NCBI GenBank assembly: GCA_010094025.1
Contig: ML991790.1
Coordinates: 1 to 64,000 of the forward strand
Direction: 5' to 3'
DNA: 64,000 nt
Source of the DNA: Viridothelium virens
Taxonomy: Eukaryota; Ascomycota; Dothideomycetes; Trypetheliales; Trypetheliaceae
The notes beneath the pieces were generated by a model. That model ran no database searches and was not told the origin of the DNA. It saw only the letters and a list, made by a program, of their open reading frames with translations. Below are positions 10,949 through 22,900 of the stretch, piece after piece (positions within the stretch are counted from its first letter, which is position 1; the number at the start of each line of letters is the position of its first letter). A program made the position numbers and the translations under genes.

Positions 10949-12255
10949 CCACGTTGGAACCTGCATGGCGTCCGTATTGCCCCACGTATCAGAGGGTAAG
11001 ATCCAAAATTATCCTAACCCGCAATATCCCACGCACTGCTGCAGATTCATTCCTTCGAGCAGCACCACCGACGCCGTAGGCAAATTATGCCTTGCGGTAC
11101 CCCCGATTGGAGTGAGGCTCTTGCCGTCCGCTTCGACCCGCATAATAAGTGCCGTTCCCGCTATCGGCTTTGTGCCTGATTGCTCAATATTGACCAATCA
11201 GAAGCACCAGATATATGACTTCTCTCGCAGGTAGTCAGCCAGCTATTGACCAAGGAACAAGGCGCAACACTGGCTGACACTAGTCGTCACTGCACTGCAT
11301 CTCTACGAATGGAGAATGTTCCCACTTGAGCATTTCTCCCCGCTTCAAAACAATGCTTCCGCACAGATAGGTGGGGCCAAGACCCCTGCATTAAGACGCA
11401 TGTCCCTCAAGGATGGAGGCAGAGATCGCCTAACTGTATCACCGTATCCTCGCACATCCTGAGCACCACTCCGGTAACTAGCGATGTACAAGTTTGCAGA
11501 CATGATGCGAACCGGTCTTTATTCGGGTACGATTCAGCATCTTAGAGACCATCTGCAGATCAACCTTTTCCAGGCACCTGTTCCACAAATCGCTGCACCT
11601 TCACGGATCCAGCTCAGAGCTAATGCGTGGCACACTCTTACTCCCCTTCACCCACACTACCCCCAGACTACAACGACGTGAAGGATTCTCGCAATAAGGA
11701 CATTTGCTCAAGGACGTATGCTTCCTTCACGCGTAGATTAATTTGTTACTGCTTCTCAGCATGCAGGGCTCGCCCCTTTTGGCTAGATTGCAGATTCATA
11801 AGGTTTGACGGCCATGCTAAGAATTAGATAGGCATGATCTATCGACCTCCTGGACGGCATCAAGCTGCAAGTTGTATCGTGTACTGAATCCTTTGATGCA
11901 GTTGGAAGTACCAGCTCATGACGAGCTACGAGACGGCAAGGTGACACGTACAGTCAGTCCCTCAAGCAGACTCTTCGCGTATCTTGCATATTAATGCCAT
12001 CGATCCCCTCTTCCCATCCTGTTTTCAACCAGCCTACCATGATCATTTACGCTTCCGATTAGTCGCCTACGTCCTTGAATCAGAAACCTTGTATCCTGCA
12101 GGACCATGAATCGGATCTGTCGTCTCGTACATACCGATGCGATGCCACTCTGAGGTCCAACTACACTGCCTGCCAGGAACCCATCACACATCGACTGAAG
12201 GCCTGTTCCCTTTGCAGCCGCCTAATTGGACCAACCAATTGCCAGCTCAACCTGT

Positions 12256-12272
12256 CCGTACTTAAAGTACGG
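12256..12272. promoter_or_regulatory. 17-bp palindrome CCGTACTT-A-AAGTACGG
   Basis: Eight-base perfect arms flank a single central base. The arms end in CCG/CGG, the half-site of many fungal zinc-cluster regulators, but no gene lies close by. It could be a regulator site or chance. Confidence 0.35.
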
Positions 12273-15067
12273 AAAACGTGTCCGTGACCATGTTGTTTTC
12301 GGGTACTGCTGATGCTTCATTAAACCGTGGAAGGCGCCACCAAAGTCATGGGTCGGAAGTCAGCTTGATACGGGAGCTGGGAATCAAATTAACCATCGGT
12401 GACTTCGCTGCCCAAGGCATCTTCAGGTCTGTTACTAATGCCCATGGGTGAGGTGATCACTAGCGTTCCGAAAAGGAACCGATTTGCAGCTTGGATTTTG
12501 CCACTGACGTAACAATGATTACCGGTGTATCCGTTGGCAATGTAGTCAGTGCGGACGACTATCCCAGTCAGTAAAAGAGCGCTCTTATCACAATCAAGCA
12601 TACAGTTCTGCGACTGCGAGAGGATATCAGCAACGACGACTGCATCATGGACAAGGGCTATGAGCGGGATGAAAATCAGCTGGATATGCGATCAGCATGG
12701 GCTTGCTACGAAGATCAAGGCAAGACCCAATTCTAAGATCTCTTATTGGAATTTGGAATGCAGTCTTTGTTGTAAAGATCTATTGAGTTTGGATCCCTAC
12801 TGACACTCGTGTTTGATAGGTGCTTCAGAGCTTGCCTCTCCTATCATCTGACCAGACCTAAATGAGGGTGCCTTTCTAATGACAGAAGACACACAAAGTC
12901 AGATACTGTACCGCTACACGAGAGACCATGTTGTCATCAACCTATGCCAATGAGTCGACTATGATCTGTGCCGTTGGAAGAAATACTACTAGCCGCATAA
13001 CCTAGAATACCATCTCCGCCTTTGAGCAAAACTCCGTAGTCGTTCGGTATCGCAGATCGCTCCGCGTTATGGATACCTTGATTCTTGGACCGGAAGTAAT
13101 GACCATTCCACATACTCGTCTGATATAAACCATTTCAATGATTGTACTAATAGCACGCGGGTCTCAGCAGGATCTATGTGGCTATACCCCATCAAAGGAC
13201 AACCATAGCATCCCTATCCAGCAACTTGAAAAACCCCCAATCCGACTTCCCTTCGCTGCAGCAAGACCACTATTCTGCCGTGCCGCCAATCCATACCAGG
13301 TCGCAGGCTATGTCTCGATGCTGAGACTCGCTTGAAACAAATTCTTGATATTATGGGCCACGCTCTGTTCAGATCCAAAATAAGAAAAGAATAATAAACA
13401 AATAAAGAATAGGAAAAAAAGAAAGAATGAGAGAAAGCACTCAATTCATGCGCTCGCGAGTTTCTTTTGTACCTTTTTGCTTGAGATACCTGGGTCATCA
13501 AATGAACCCGATCTCCTCATTCTTTTCAACTCGCATTTGCCTTACCTGACTCGTCGGTGATAATCTCGATTTGATCTTCTAGATTGCTTTCCTACGAGTC
13601 ATCACTAGCAGACTCGGCCAACTTGGCGTAGCTTTAGCCTACTAGCTTTGGCCAGCCCTCCGCTATGGGCAGTTTCTCTTCCATTTAACATCATTGTACA
13701 ATTTCGGACCCGTCGGAAGTGCTTTAGACAGTCGTTTCAGCTTGCGTGCTTGTTTCCTACGCTTTCTAGTGCAGAACAATATAGCTATGTCGCACAGCTC
13801 ATTCCATCTCCCATGTGATGAAGGTGAGGCTACGTATTCGTCCATGACTTTACATCTCTAGCTATGCGGCGGAGTCGAGCTTGAGATGAAACCTGCTGGC
13901 AGCAGCCGTTCTACGTGCACTAGTTATAGATGTCGAATCGCCTCTGGATTAATGCTAGAGGAGATGACCTCCTCTGTGGACTCGGTCTCGATATGTATCG
14001 CTCACTACCTTCTGTGGAGGCCAGCTGATGCATGGCACTTTCCTCTGAGTCTGGTGCAGAGCAAAATGCCAGCATTGCGATCCCTTGAAATACCCAGTGG
14101 CTCGTAGTAATATCGAGACCTTTTCAGATGCCTGCTAGGCCGATCATGGGTATCTACGGTGCTGTTGATGCGTAGGCAACAGAGGCATAATGGAATTTTG
14201 GCAACTCATCAAATCTCCCAATAAGCGTAGTGACTTTGGAAAATGTCTTTTTATTTGAGCCTCAGCAATGAAAAAGAGGATTCAGAGCGGTATTCTGAAC
14301 AAAAGATGGCGTGAGGTAATAGATATACTGAAGAGTTCGCTGGTTGTTCCTTGAAGAAAACATCTGCTTGGCTCCTAAGACAAGCGTTGAACTATGGATG
14401 ATTCTCGACTGTACATGGTCGCCATTACTCCAAGACAGAAAAATTCGCACGGGTATGTCGAGCTAGTTTGAGTCGTACACTACGTGACCACCTGTACAAG
14501 GATAGTGGCGAAGTCGATGTCATTTTGCGCAAGAGTTAAGGCGATCTTTAGAGTCTTGACGCTCCTTCATGAATGAAACATGGTTTTATCATTCAAGACA
14601 TTGTTAAGACGCATAAAACTTGACAGAGCGTGATTGATTTTGGCATCCTCGATCTACGGGTCTCTGTTCCTTTCAGCATTAGCATTGAGGTCCTCGAGAT
14701 AGTTCTCAAGACGCGATGCGTGCGAAGCCAACGCAGGGGTTGTTCGATCGTCTTCAACCGGTTTGTCTTTCCTCAAAAATCAAGCAAGTTTTTGGGCTGG
14801 CGTTCGTTTCAAAGAGGTGTGGCTCGCGAGAGAAGTTTCGGACTGGCTCGGAACGCCCGCGACACCCCACCGGTTGGTGGGTTAGGATCAAACGGGAAGG
14901 CAAGGATGACGCCGTCGACCCTGCCTCAGGATGCGCTAAGCTAAGGTTGCCTGTGCCATCAAGCACTGAATGTCTCAGGATGGACTTGCTCCGTACAAAG
15001 CCTTCAACTGCTCCTATGCTGAAGCTTTCTCCGTCCTTGAGGAGATTCAGAATTTTCGATAGCCACC

Positions 15068-16327
15068 ATGAAAGCAGCGACCTTCGTGCTACTGGCAAAC
15101 GTCATTGCGACTGCCGCGAGCGTAATACCCGGCACAGACCAGACCCCGTTGAAGGACGATGCGAAGGAGCCTGAGGAGAGATACCTCATTGAACTTGGTC
15201 CTGATGATTTGCGATGGGTTACAGAAGACGAAAAATGGAGGATACGAAGGGTGAGTCTTGTTTTCCCCACTGCGAGACGTGGTAGCCTCCCTCTTTCGAG
15301 CGCCACCAGTTTTCCGCATTGCGCTCATGCGAAGATATGTTAGTCTGGCCGTATGTTCTTCGATATCACCGATGATACCTATTTCGGACACGATCCAGTC
15401 CCTACAAAGCAAGCGACCTTTCCGTCCAAGCCATCCTTCAATTCGAGCATAGCACCTCTACTGCCCTTGCTCTCTGAGAAGCAAATGCATGAAAACCTTG
15501 AAGAATTTACGTCCTTTCATACACGATATTACAAGTCAGGATATGGAGCGAAGTCCTCAGCCTGGCTTCTCAATCGCGTCAATGAGACTCTCAATTCTAC
15601 AGGAGCACTGAAACATGGGGCGTCTGTCAGACCGTTTGAGCATCCATGGGGTCAAAGTAGCATCATCGCGACATTACCTGGCACGATGGACAGGACTGTC
15701 GTGATCGGCGCCCACCAAGACTCAATCAACCTCTTCCTTCCATCAATCCTCGCCGCGCCTGGCGCGGATGACGATGGCTCCGGTACCGTCACAATCCTTG
15801 AAGCCATGCGTGTGCTTCTCTCCAACTCCTCCGAAATCCTCAGCTCCGGTAACATGACCAACACTCTCGAGTTCCACTGGTACAGCGCAGAGGAAGGTGG
15901 TCTGCTCGGTAGCCAGGCCATCTTCTCCAACTACAGCCGAGAAGGTCGGGATGTTCGGGCTATGCTGCAACAAGACATGACGGGCTATGTGCAGAAGACG
16001 CTCGACGCAGGCGAGCCCGAGTCCGTGGGAGTCATCACCGATTACGTTTCGCCGTCTCTTACGGATTTCATCAAGAAGGTAGTAGACACCTACTGTGAGA
16101 TTCCATATGTGGAGACGAAATGTGGATATGCTTGCTCGGATCATGCGAGTGCGAGCAAGGCAGGGTACCCGAGCGCGTTCGTAATTGAGAGCGATTTCAA
16201 GTATTCGGATCAGAAGATTCATACCACGGAGGACAAACTGGAGTATCTCAGCTTTTCACACATGGTGCAGCATGCGAGATTGACGTTGGGTCTAGCATGG
16301 GAATTGTCCATGGCAGATTTCGATTAG
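15068..16327 (+). CDS. LAP1: Secreted leucine aminopeptidase, M28 family (LAP1 type)
   Basis: The model is join(15068..15250, 15344..16327), 1167 nt, 388 aa, the usual length of fungal LAP1. The intron at 15251-15343 (93 nt) has a GTGAGT donor and a TTAG acceptor. The N-terminus is a signal peptide ([18 protein letters not shown]) followed by a propeptide. The co-catalytic zinc ligands of the M28E group are all visible: His in [11 protein letters not shown] (~185), Asp in GADDDGSG (~204), the Glu pair in [11 protein letters not shown] (~244-245), Asp in LQQDMTGY (~272) and His in CSDHASASK (~328). A Cys pair (KCGYACSD) and several N-glycosylation sequons fit secretion. The enzyme removes N-terminal residues, preferring Leu, from peptides outside the cell. 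Fungal homologues serve nitrogen acquisition and are often under nitrogen control; I see no clear GATA cluster to support that here. Confidence 0.93.
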
Positions 16328-16875
16328 GGACGGGAGTATCTGAAGTTAGATAATGCATCGGGTGGAAGTCCATCTATTGTGGAGAATCGCACCCGACTAA
16401 AGTGATGTATCCTGTTGTCTGGAGGCAGTCTTTCGATGGGCGTTTGAACATCGTGTACAGCATATGGTCAGCATAAGGGGCTGCGTTCTGCTTCCAGCTT
16501 CAGAGCGCGCTTCAAATATTCATATATTGATATTGATACGGAGGTACGGCTGACTGCCGATGCCGCTCTTCTGAATGAAGCGTGCGAGCACTGGGATTGA
16601 CGGGGGTGGCAAGCAGGTCCATGCGTGCACGCTTTCGCGATGCCGATTGGCGATCCTCAACATCTCGTCCCGCATCATGACTCGACTTGATGCGACTCTG
16701 ACTGCCTGGACTCATCAACTACCTGTTGCTTGGAATCACCGTTTCCATTTTGTATTTCACTTTGTCATTCTTCTTTGTCTTCCACGAATCCTTGGATCCT
16801 GTTACATATACTGAATTGTATTTATTTGTATTTATAGATCGTTGCTACCCAAGTCTCCAGTAAGACCAGATAAGC
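16328..16875. promoter_or_regulatory. Intergenic 3' flank of LAP1 and promoter of the R3H gene
   Basis: No gene. Just upstream of the next ATG lies an AT-rich tract (TATTTATTTGTATTTATAG, about 16818-16836), about 40-60 bases from the start codon. Confidence 0.4.
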
Positions 16876-18177
16876 ATGGCCATTCACTCTACCTCCATCC
16901 CTATCCGCGGCCAGCAGGCTTCAGCGCATTCGCAGGCCCCAGCTGACCCTCACGACGTCGAAACATGGGCCCAGCAAGCGACAGATCATCTAAGAGCTTT
17001 GAACCTTTCCGCGACTACGTATCCACCTCCCATGGAAAGCGGAGTCCGCGGCACCTCTATCTCCCTGCAGATCCCTCTCGATGAACCTGCCCACACCTCT
17101 CACGTTCTACGCGACCCGCGCGCCCGACCACCTGGAGCTTCAGCTGAAGATGGCGCCAAGCTTGGGGATAAAGAAGACAGGGAGGAGCAGAAGCAACAGG
17201 GGATAGGACTCGTACGTCGCCGATCATCTATCCAGCGCGATAGCATGAAGCGTCGGGAAGCGCTGCTCAAGGGCAAAGAAGGCAGTCGTCGGCGTCAGCG
17301 CTGGGAAAATGGTTGGTGATCCACTGCCAGGCCCTTGCCGTGCTTCGCAAGTTTGACGTATTGGTCATGTACAGATCATCTGCTCAACGTCCCCAATGCG
17401 CAGCCGCCGCTTCCGAGCGACTGGGAGATACGTCCAACGTATCCAGTGCGACACGTGCCGTACTTTCTTGCGCCGCTATGGGATGAACGCGCTGCCAAGC
17501 GTCCGAGTGCACTGAACGCTCGGCGTGCCGGTCTGCGCTCCAAGGATAAGCATCCAGCCGAGAGTATCAGCAAAGAAGCTGCGAAGGTTCAGAAAGAACT
17601 GCGGGCTAAGATGAAGAAAGCGAGGGGTGCGAAGAATTTGTTGATGGACCTTGAAAAGACAGTGAGAGCGTTCATACAGAAGTGGGAAGAGAAGGAGGCT
17701 GAGCTTGAGCGCTCCGGAGCATTTGCCAATGATAAGAGATCCGATGTTGGTTCTTTGGATGAATGTGCTATAGATTCGGATGCGTCCGATGAAGAAATTG
17801 TATTTGTTGGAAGAGACCTGGCTATGAGGGACTTGAAACTCGAACAAGAACGAGAGGAAAAAAAGAGAAAGATGGAAGCTGAAGAGTCGAGAAGAGACAA
17901 GCTAGTGTTTGAGGGGTTGGTAGATGACCATGGCGCTGCTTTTGGGTATGTGTTCTGACCTCCGCTCACCAGCAAAGTAACTCACCATGGGATATCTAGA
18001 CGTTGGCTCGTACATTCAATCGGCGCGTATTATGGTCTCAGAACATGGTCCATCACCGTCGGGGATCCAGCGCGGCGCGAGGCTTATGTTGGCATTGCAG
18101 ATGGAGTAGCTATAGGTAGGATGCGAGAATCATCTTCGCGCGTGCAGCTGCCAAAGCCACTATGGGTTACAGTTTGA
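16876..18177 (+). CDS. R3H-associated N-terminal domain / R3H domain protein, 394 aa
   Basis: The model is join(16876..17311, 17375..17945, 18000..18177), 1185 nt. Introns are 63 and 54 nt (GTTGGT...TACAG; GTATGT...TCTAG), and both joins keep frame. Around the first junction the sequence RRRQRWENDHLLNVP, then QPPLPSDWEIRPTYPV and VPYFLAPLWD, matches the fungal R3H-associated N-terminal region. A charged, coiled-coil-like Lys/Glu segment follows (residues ~205-330). The last exon encodes RWLVHSIGAYYGLRTWSI, carrying the R-x3-H signature of the single-stranded nucleic-acid-binding R3H fold. The third exon is easily missed because the second exon reads on to a stop at 17958. The likely role is RNA or ssDNA binding; the process is unknown. 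Confidence 0.85.
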
Positions 18178-19970
18178 GAACTTGTTTTGGAGAGAGACAG
18201 TATTCAATGGAGCATTCAGTGAGCTAAAATCATTGAGAGTTCCTTGGATAGGGTGGATTGCTCACTGTTGAAGGCACCATTTCTACATAGATAAGTGGTC
18301 GAAACTTGACTTTGTGCGTAATTATATCTCCTGGTGATAACGTTGGCCTGGACCGTTGAACATCATCTTCTGTAAATGGCATTCAAGAGCAACATGCTTG
18401 GTCCAACTAGGTGTTGTTTAAGCATACGTATATAGGCTGGAAAGGACCAGAAGTTATTAACGATACTTTCAAAATTGCATGGATAATGCAACACACAGGT
18501 ATACCGCGATTACATAATCAGTTTGAGCCCAACCAAACATCCCTACGCGCCCCGACGTAAAGTGCATTTAACCACGACCAAGACGCTGGCAAGGAACTTC
18601 ACGTCCCTACAGGTCCAGCAATGTACTTCTCTCATGATTCTGGATATACCAAGTCATCAATGTGTTACCACACCTTCATGGCGCCTATTGCAGCGCTATC
18701 GAGGCGAATATACACCCCACATGGTTTACTGGAGCCTGAAGAAGATGACTATGTGTCGGAAGCCGTGTAAACTTAGTGATAAGGGACGAAATGAAAAAGT
18801 AAAATGGTTGGGCTGTGTGGGCCTTGGATGAAAATAGGCATGTAACTTCCCCTGGCGTCTCTCATACCTGATCGCGGAGAACCTATTGGACTTGAACCTC
18901 TGCAACATGGTGAAAATTTTCTCTAGGCGGCACCGATGACTTTGCTGAGTTCCTTTGGCTATCAAGTAGCATGTCTATCGGCATCTGCAACCAAATAGCA
19001 TCCACTGTCCATCACGGCAAGTATCAGCGATAGACACTAAGTTCTTTATCTGACTAGAAGCGTCAAGTCATCCCACCGACTATAGAGAATGATTCACCCA
19101 GGTTAAGGCTAGCTTTTCTCCGTCTTCGTATCACCCTGACTATTCGCATTCCTCTCTTCCTGGGCTAGATCTTTCTGGGACACACCTATCATACTTCTTC
19201 ACACTCATTCGTAACTGGATCTATGCGGAGCGGAAACAAAGGCTTGTCTCACAATTATCTGAGCGTAATACGTACCTAAGCTTCTGCTTTTTTCACCTTC
19301 TACATCATTTTCTCGGAGTAGAAAACACCTCACATCAGATTCATCTTTCGGTTTCAAATTACACCCTTGCTTGGTGTAAACGAGGAAAGAGCCATTCCTG
19401 CTCAGATTCATTTGAACTCCTCACTTCGTACTAATTGCTGACCTCACTTGGGTTACACAGTACTCTCACGTCAGTAAGAGGGACACGAGCGCTTTTCATA
19501 GTTCACTTGAACTAGATTCGGAGCTCAGCATAAATCTCTAGTGCTTGGAGGGCTCCAAACAATCATATTAGGCCTCTATCGTTGCCGAATGTTTACTGAT
19601 TCTTCACTAGCACTTTGCAACACGTCTTCATATCAGTTCATTTGATACTTCTAACTCTGAATATCTCGATCTCACGACATCACGGTGCCAACAACCTGTG
19701 CTCTTCGATATTTAGTTTCTCGATCGAATTTTCACTGCTGGATTTTTTCTTTCTGAATCTGCATTTTGCAGATTACACTGGATATCCATTTCTTCAACTT
19801 GCAACAACGACTACTTTACCTGATTTCGCGGAATTGCTACCGTTAAGTCGGTTCCCACAATTGTTCTATCGTTTGAGCACATCTTCGAACCCTAGTCAAC
19901 CTCAACTCTGGTGCATTACCAACGTCAATATCCTACTGAGAAAACGAGACAGCGAAACTCCGCTACTGCC
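18178..19970. other. 1.8 kb without a supported gene, upstream of the giant gene
   Basis: Only short, domain-free open frames. An open frame at 19615-20115 runs into the giant gene's first exon in another frame and is likely its leader. The 5' flank is pyrimidine-rich. Confidence 0.5.
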
Positions 19971-22900
19971 ATGGATCTCGATGAAGATGATCGCAAATGT
20001 CTCATTGACCATGTATTTCTACCGCCATGCCTGCCCCACGAGCCAGAACCGGGTCTGCCTTGGAAGGAAGAGAACCTGCTCCACATCGTCAAGTCCCGTC
20101 TCGACGACTTTTTGAGGCACGGCCCGCCTGGGAATTTGGCTGTGTGGCATTCTGTCATGCGCATGCTGGATGCCTGGTCTAATATCCAGGAAGATGCAGG
20201 TCTTAATGCAGATAGACTCAACGAGTCGCTGTTGTCTTTACGACTTGGAGGTCAGTAGCAAACTACCAACCGTCACAAACCATCTTTGCGACGCTCGTTA
20301 TGTTCTTCGTCGCCTTGCTGATATTATATATCTAGATTCCCTTTCCTGTTATCTTCGTGCGCAAAATGCCGGCATTCAGATTTATCGTGAATCCGAGACA
20401 TCAGTTCTATTCGAAATTTTTGAAGCTTCACCTAGTTGCATGCAGGTGCTAAGTGCCCAGGGGAGGCTGCTCAGAGATTTTCCTGGCTCATCCGTGGCAC
20501 TAAAATGGGATCTCATTGCAGACGATAGCAACCGACGCGATCTTTGTCATTTAATCCATCGGCTGCATGTTGAGGAGGTCTCCAATGCAGTCAAAAGAGA
20601 CCTAGAGATTCCGCAATTGGACCATGACTCCATCAACCCTTTCCTCGTCACGGAATTCTTGACGCCTCTTTTAGACGTTCTAGGAGAGCCGAGATATGAA
20701 AGACCCCTTGTGAAAAGGATTCGGGACGATGCTTTGTCCTTTCACAAACGTAGACCCTGGCGAAGATCTGCTTTCTGGCTTGTACTTCGCGTTGCTCTAC
20801 AGCGAATACTTCAGCGCGCAATGCCGGCCGGAACAGATAGACCGTTATACAAGATCTTTATGCTGCACGTGGTATGTGGGTTGGCTGGGATCGTTTTGCA
20901 GCCGATGGATGATTTCAGTCACGTACATGTTGTTGCTGCTAAGCTGGCTCGTCGGCGATCAAAGTTGACAGCAGATGTACCAGATTTCGTCATTCGGCAA
21001 TGCAACCTCGTCATTGACAAAAGCCGCACGGAATTAGAAGAGCTCTGGTCCGGCTTCCAAAAGGCAACATACAAACCTGTGCCTGATCTTCGAGAGATAG
21101 CCATCAGTCCAAAGGATGCGCAGCTAAAACTTACAAATAGCCGGCGTTTAGTTGATGAAATACTGAGAAAAAAGGTAAAATTTTCAAAATCGACAACGCT
21201 GGACGCTGAAGCTTTGAAAGATATCATTAGATTGAAAGAAGGCATATTCCCATCCCTGGAGCAGAAAAGGTGCTGCAATGAGCCATGGCTTGTCCTTGCT
21301 GATTTTGAAGAGTGGGTAAGAGACCATCTACAGGACTGGACGCATCAAGAGCCGGGCGAAAAAGATTGCCGGCAGCTACGAAAAACAATGTCCCTCTATT
21401 CGTCCATAAGCGCATGTGCCTACCAATATTGCCCTAAAGCCATGTCGTTAGCACGTCTGATACTTCTGGAGCTGTGGGTAGCGCTCGACACCATATGCCT
21501 AAGACTACTGCCACTGATGCGCGAATTTTCTCCTGAGATTCCGGTCCATATACTCGAACCTCTTCTTCTGCCAAAGTCGGAGCAATTGTGCCGTTTGCGC
21601 GCTGTCGAAGAGTATGTGAGAAAGCGAATAAATGATGCCAACAAAAGCAATCCAGGAATCTTTGCAGATCCGCGCCCTGCCTCCTTTGCTGTCCAGTACT
21701 TCGACTCTCGTGACGGCACTTACCTAAGGCGTTTGAGAAAGAGGATCTTAGATGAGAGTAATATGCAAAAGACAAACAAGCGGGAAGAATGGGAACAGAG
21801 GTTAAGAAGCTATACGGAAAAAAGGGAAGCCGCGCAAAAGTTGTCTTGTGAATGTGCCTCCTGCAGTCCTATTCACGATCAAAAATGCGCAAAATGCGCC
21901 CTTTACAAGCAAGCTAAAGCATTACACATTCGTCCTGCGATATCACTCCTTCCGGCAGGCGATGTTAAGCAAAAGTCAATCGTATTTGAACTGAAGCCTC
22001 CGTGGGCTTTCGCTTCTTGGAGAGATGCCACTTGGTCAGTATTGCATGACCATGCTCACCAAGAGTCTACCGAAGCATCTCAACAGGAAATTCTTAGGCT
22101 CAGTTACCACAAGCACGAGCCACTCGCCAAGTTTGAGCCACCAGTAGCCCTCAATCGCAGGATTGAGCTGGGCAGTGCAACAATTGGTGAATGTAACAAG
22201 AAGACATTTCCAGTGGATTTTGATCAGATTTATCTCGTCAATGACCAGGCACCAAGGCTTTGGGATAGCAAATCTAAGTCGTGGACAACTCAGGAGGCGC
22301 TGGAGACTTCTACCAGAGATCACTGTACTTTCAAGATACAGGCTATACCATACCGGAATCTGGACTGGACCGTGAAGACTAGTAGTCATCAAATTCATGA
22401 TGTATTGGCGCGCCAGAAGGCGTGTGATCCAAGTATCAATCCTGCCGAGTACGAGGCTTTCGCATCGCTACGGGCTGGTGAAAGGTTGCAGGTGCTCAAC
22501 ATTTCGCGACAACTGGCCAGCAACACGTTAAATTTTGAGGCCGGAGCAACAGCATCACTTATCTTCCAGAGCTTATGGGAATCTGGAAGCCCAGGCTCAC
22601 CGGATAAAGGGCATCGAAGAGAAGCACATTTCGAGTTTTCACAGCCATCATTCTGCTTGACATTTCTTGCATCAACAAGGCAGGTCCTCGACAGCATCAA
22701 AGGTAGTTGGAAACGGCAGCACAGCATGTCGATTGTTATTGCATGCTTGTTACGTTGCTTGTCTTTAGGCTCAGGCCAGGATATCCAGAAGCGTGCTTTA
22801 GCTCAAATACTGGAAGCTCGCGATATCGCCTTTGGTTGGTGCAGGCGTCTCAAAGGCTGCCTTGACACAGGCTTGCAGCATGACGATTCCGTTGATGTCG

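Larger units (their letters stand above)
9331..15067. other. 5.7 kb gene-poor region
   Basis: No open frame here exceeds about 150 codons, and none shows a domain or consistent splicing. Visible structure is limited to two TACGGAGTA motifs in opposite orientation (10440 and 10940), a 17-bp palindrome at 12256-12272, and an A-rich run at 13377-13440. It may hold decayed sequence or non-coding transcripts; I cannot name an element. Confidence 0.5.

Noticed and set aside
19615-20115. 166-codon open frame before the giant gene
   Set aside because: It overlaps the giant gene's first exon in another frame and is Ser/Leu-rich without a domain; likely transcript leader.
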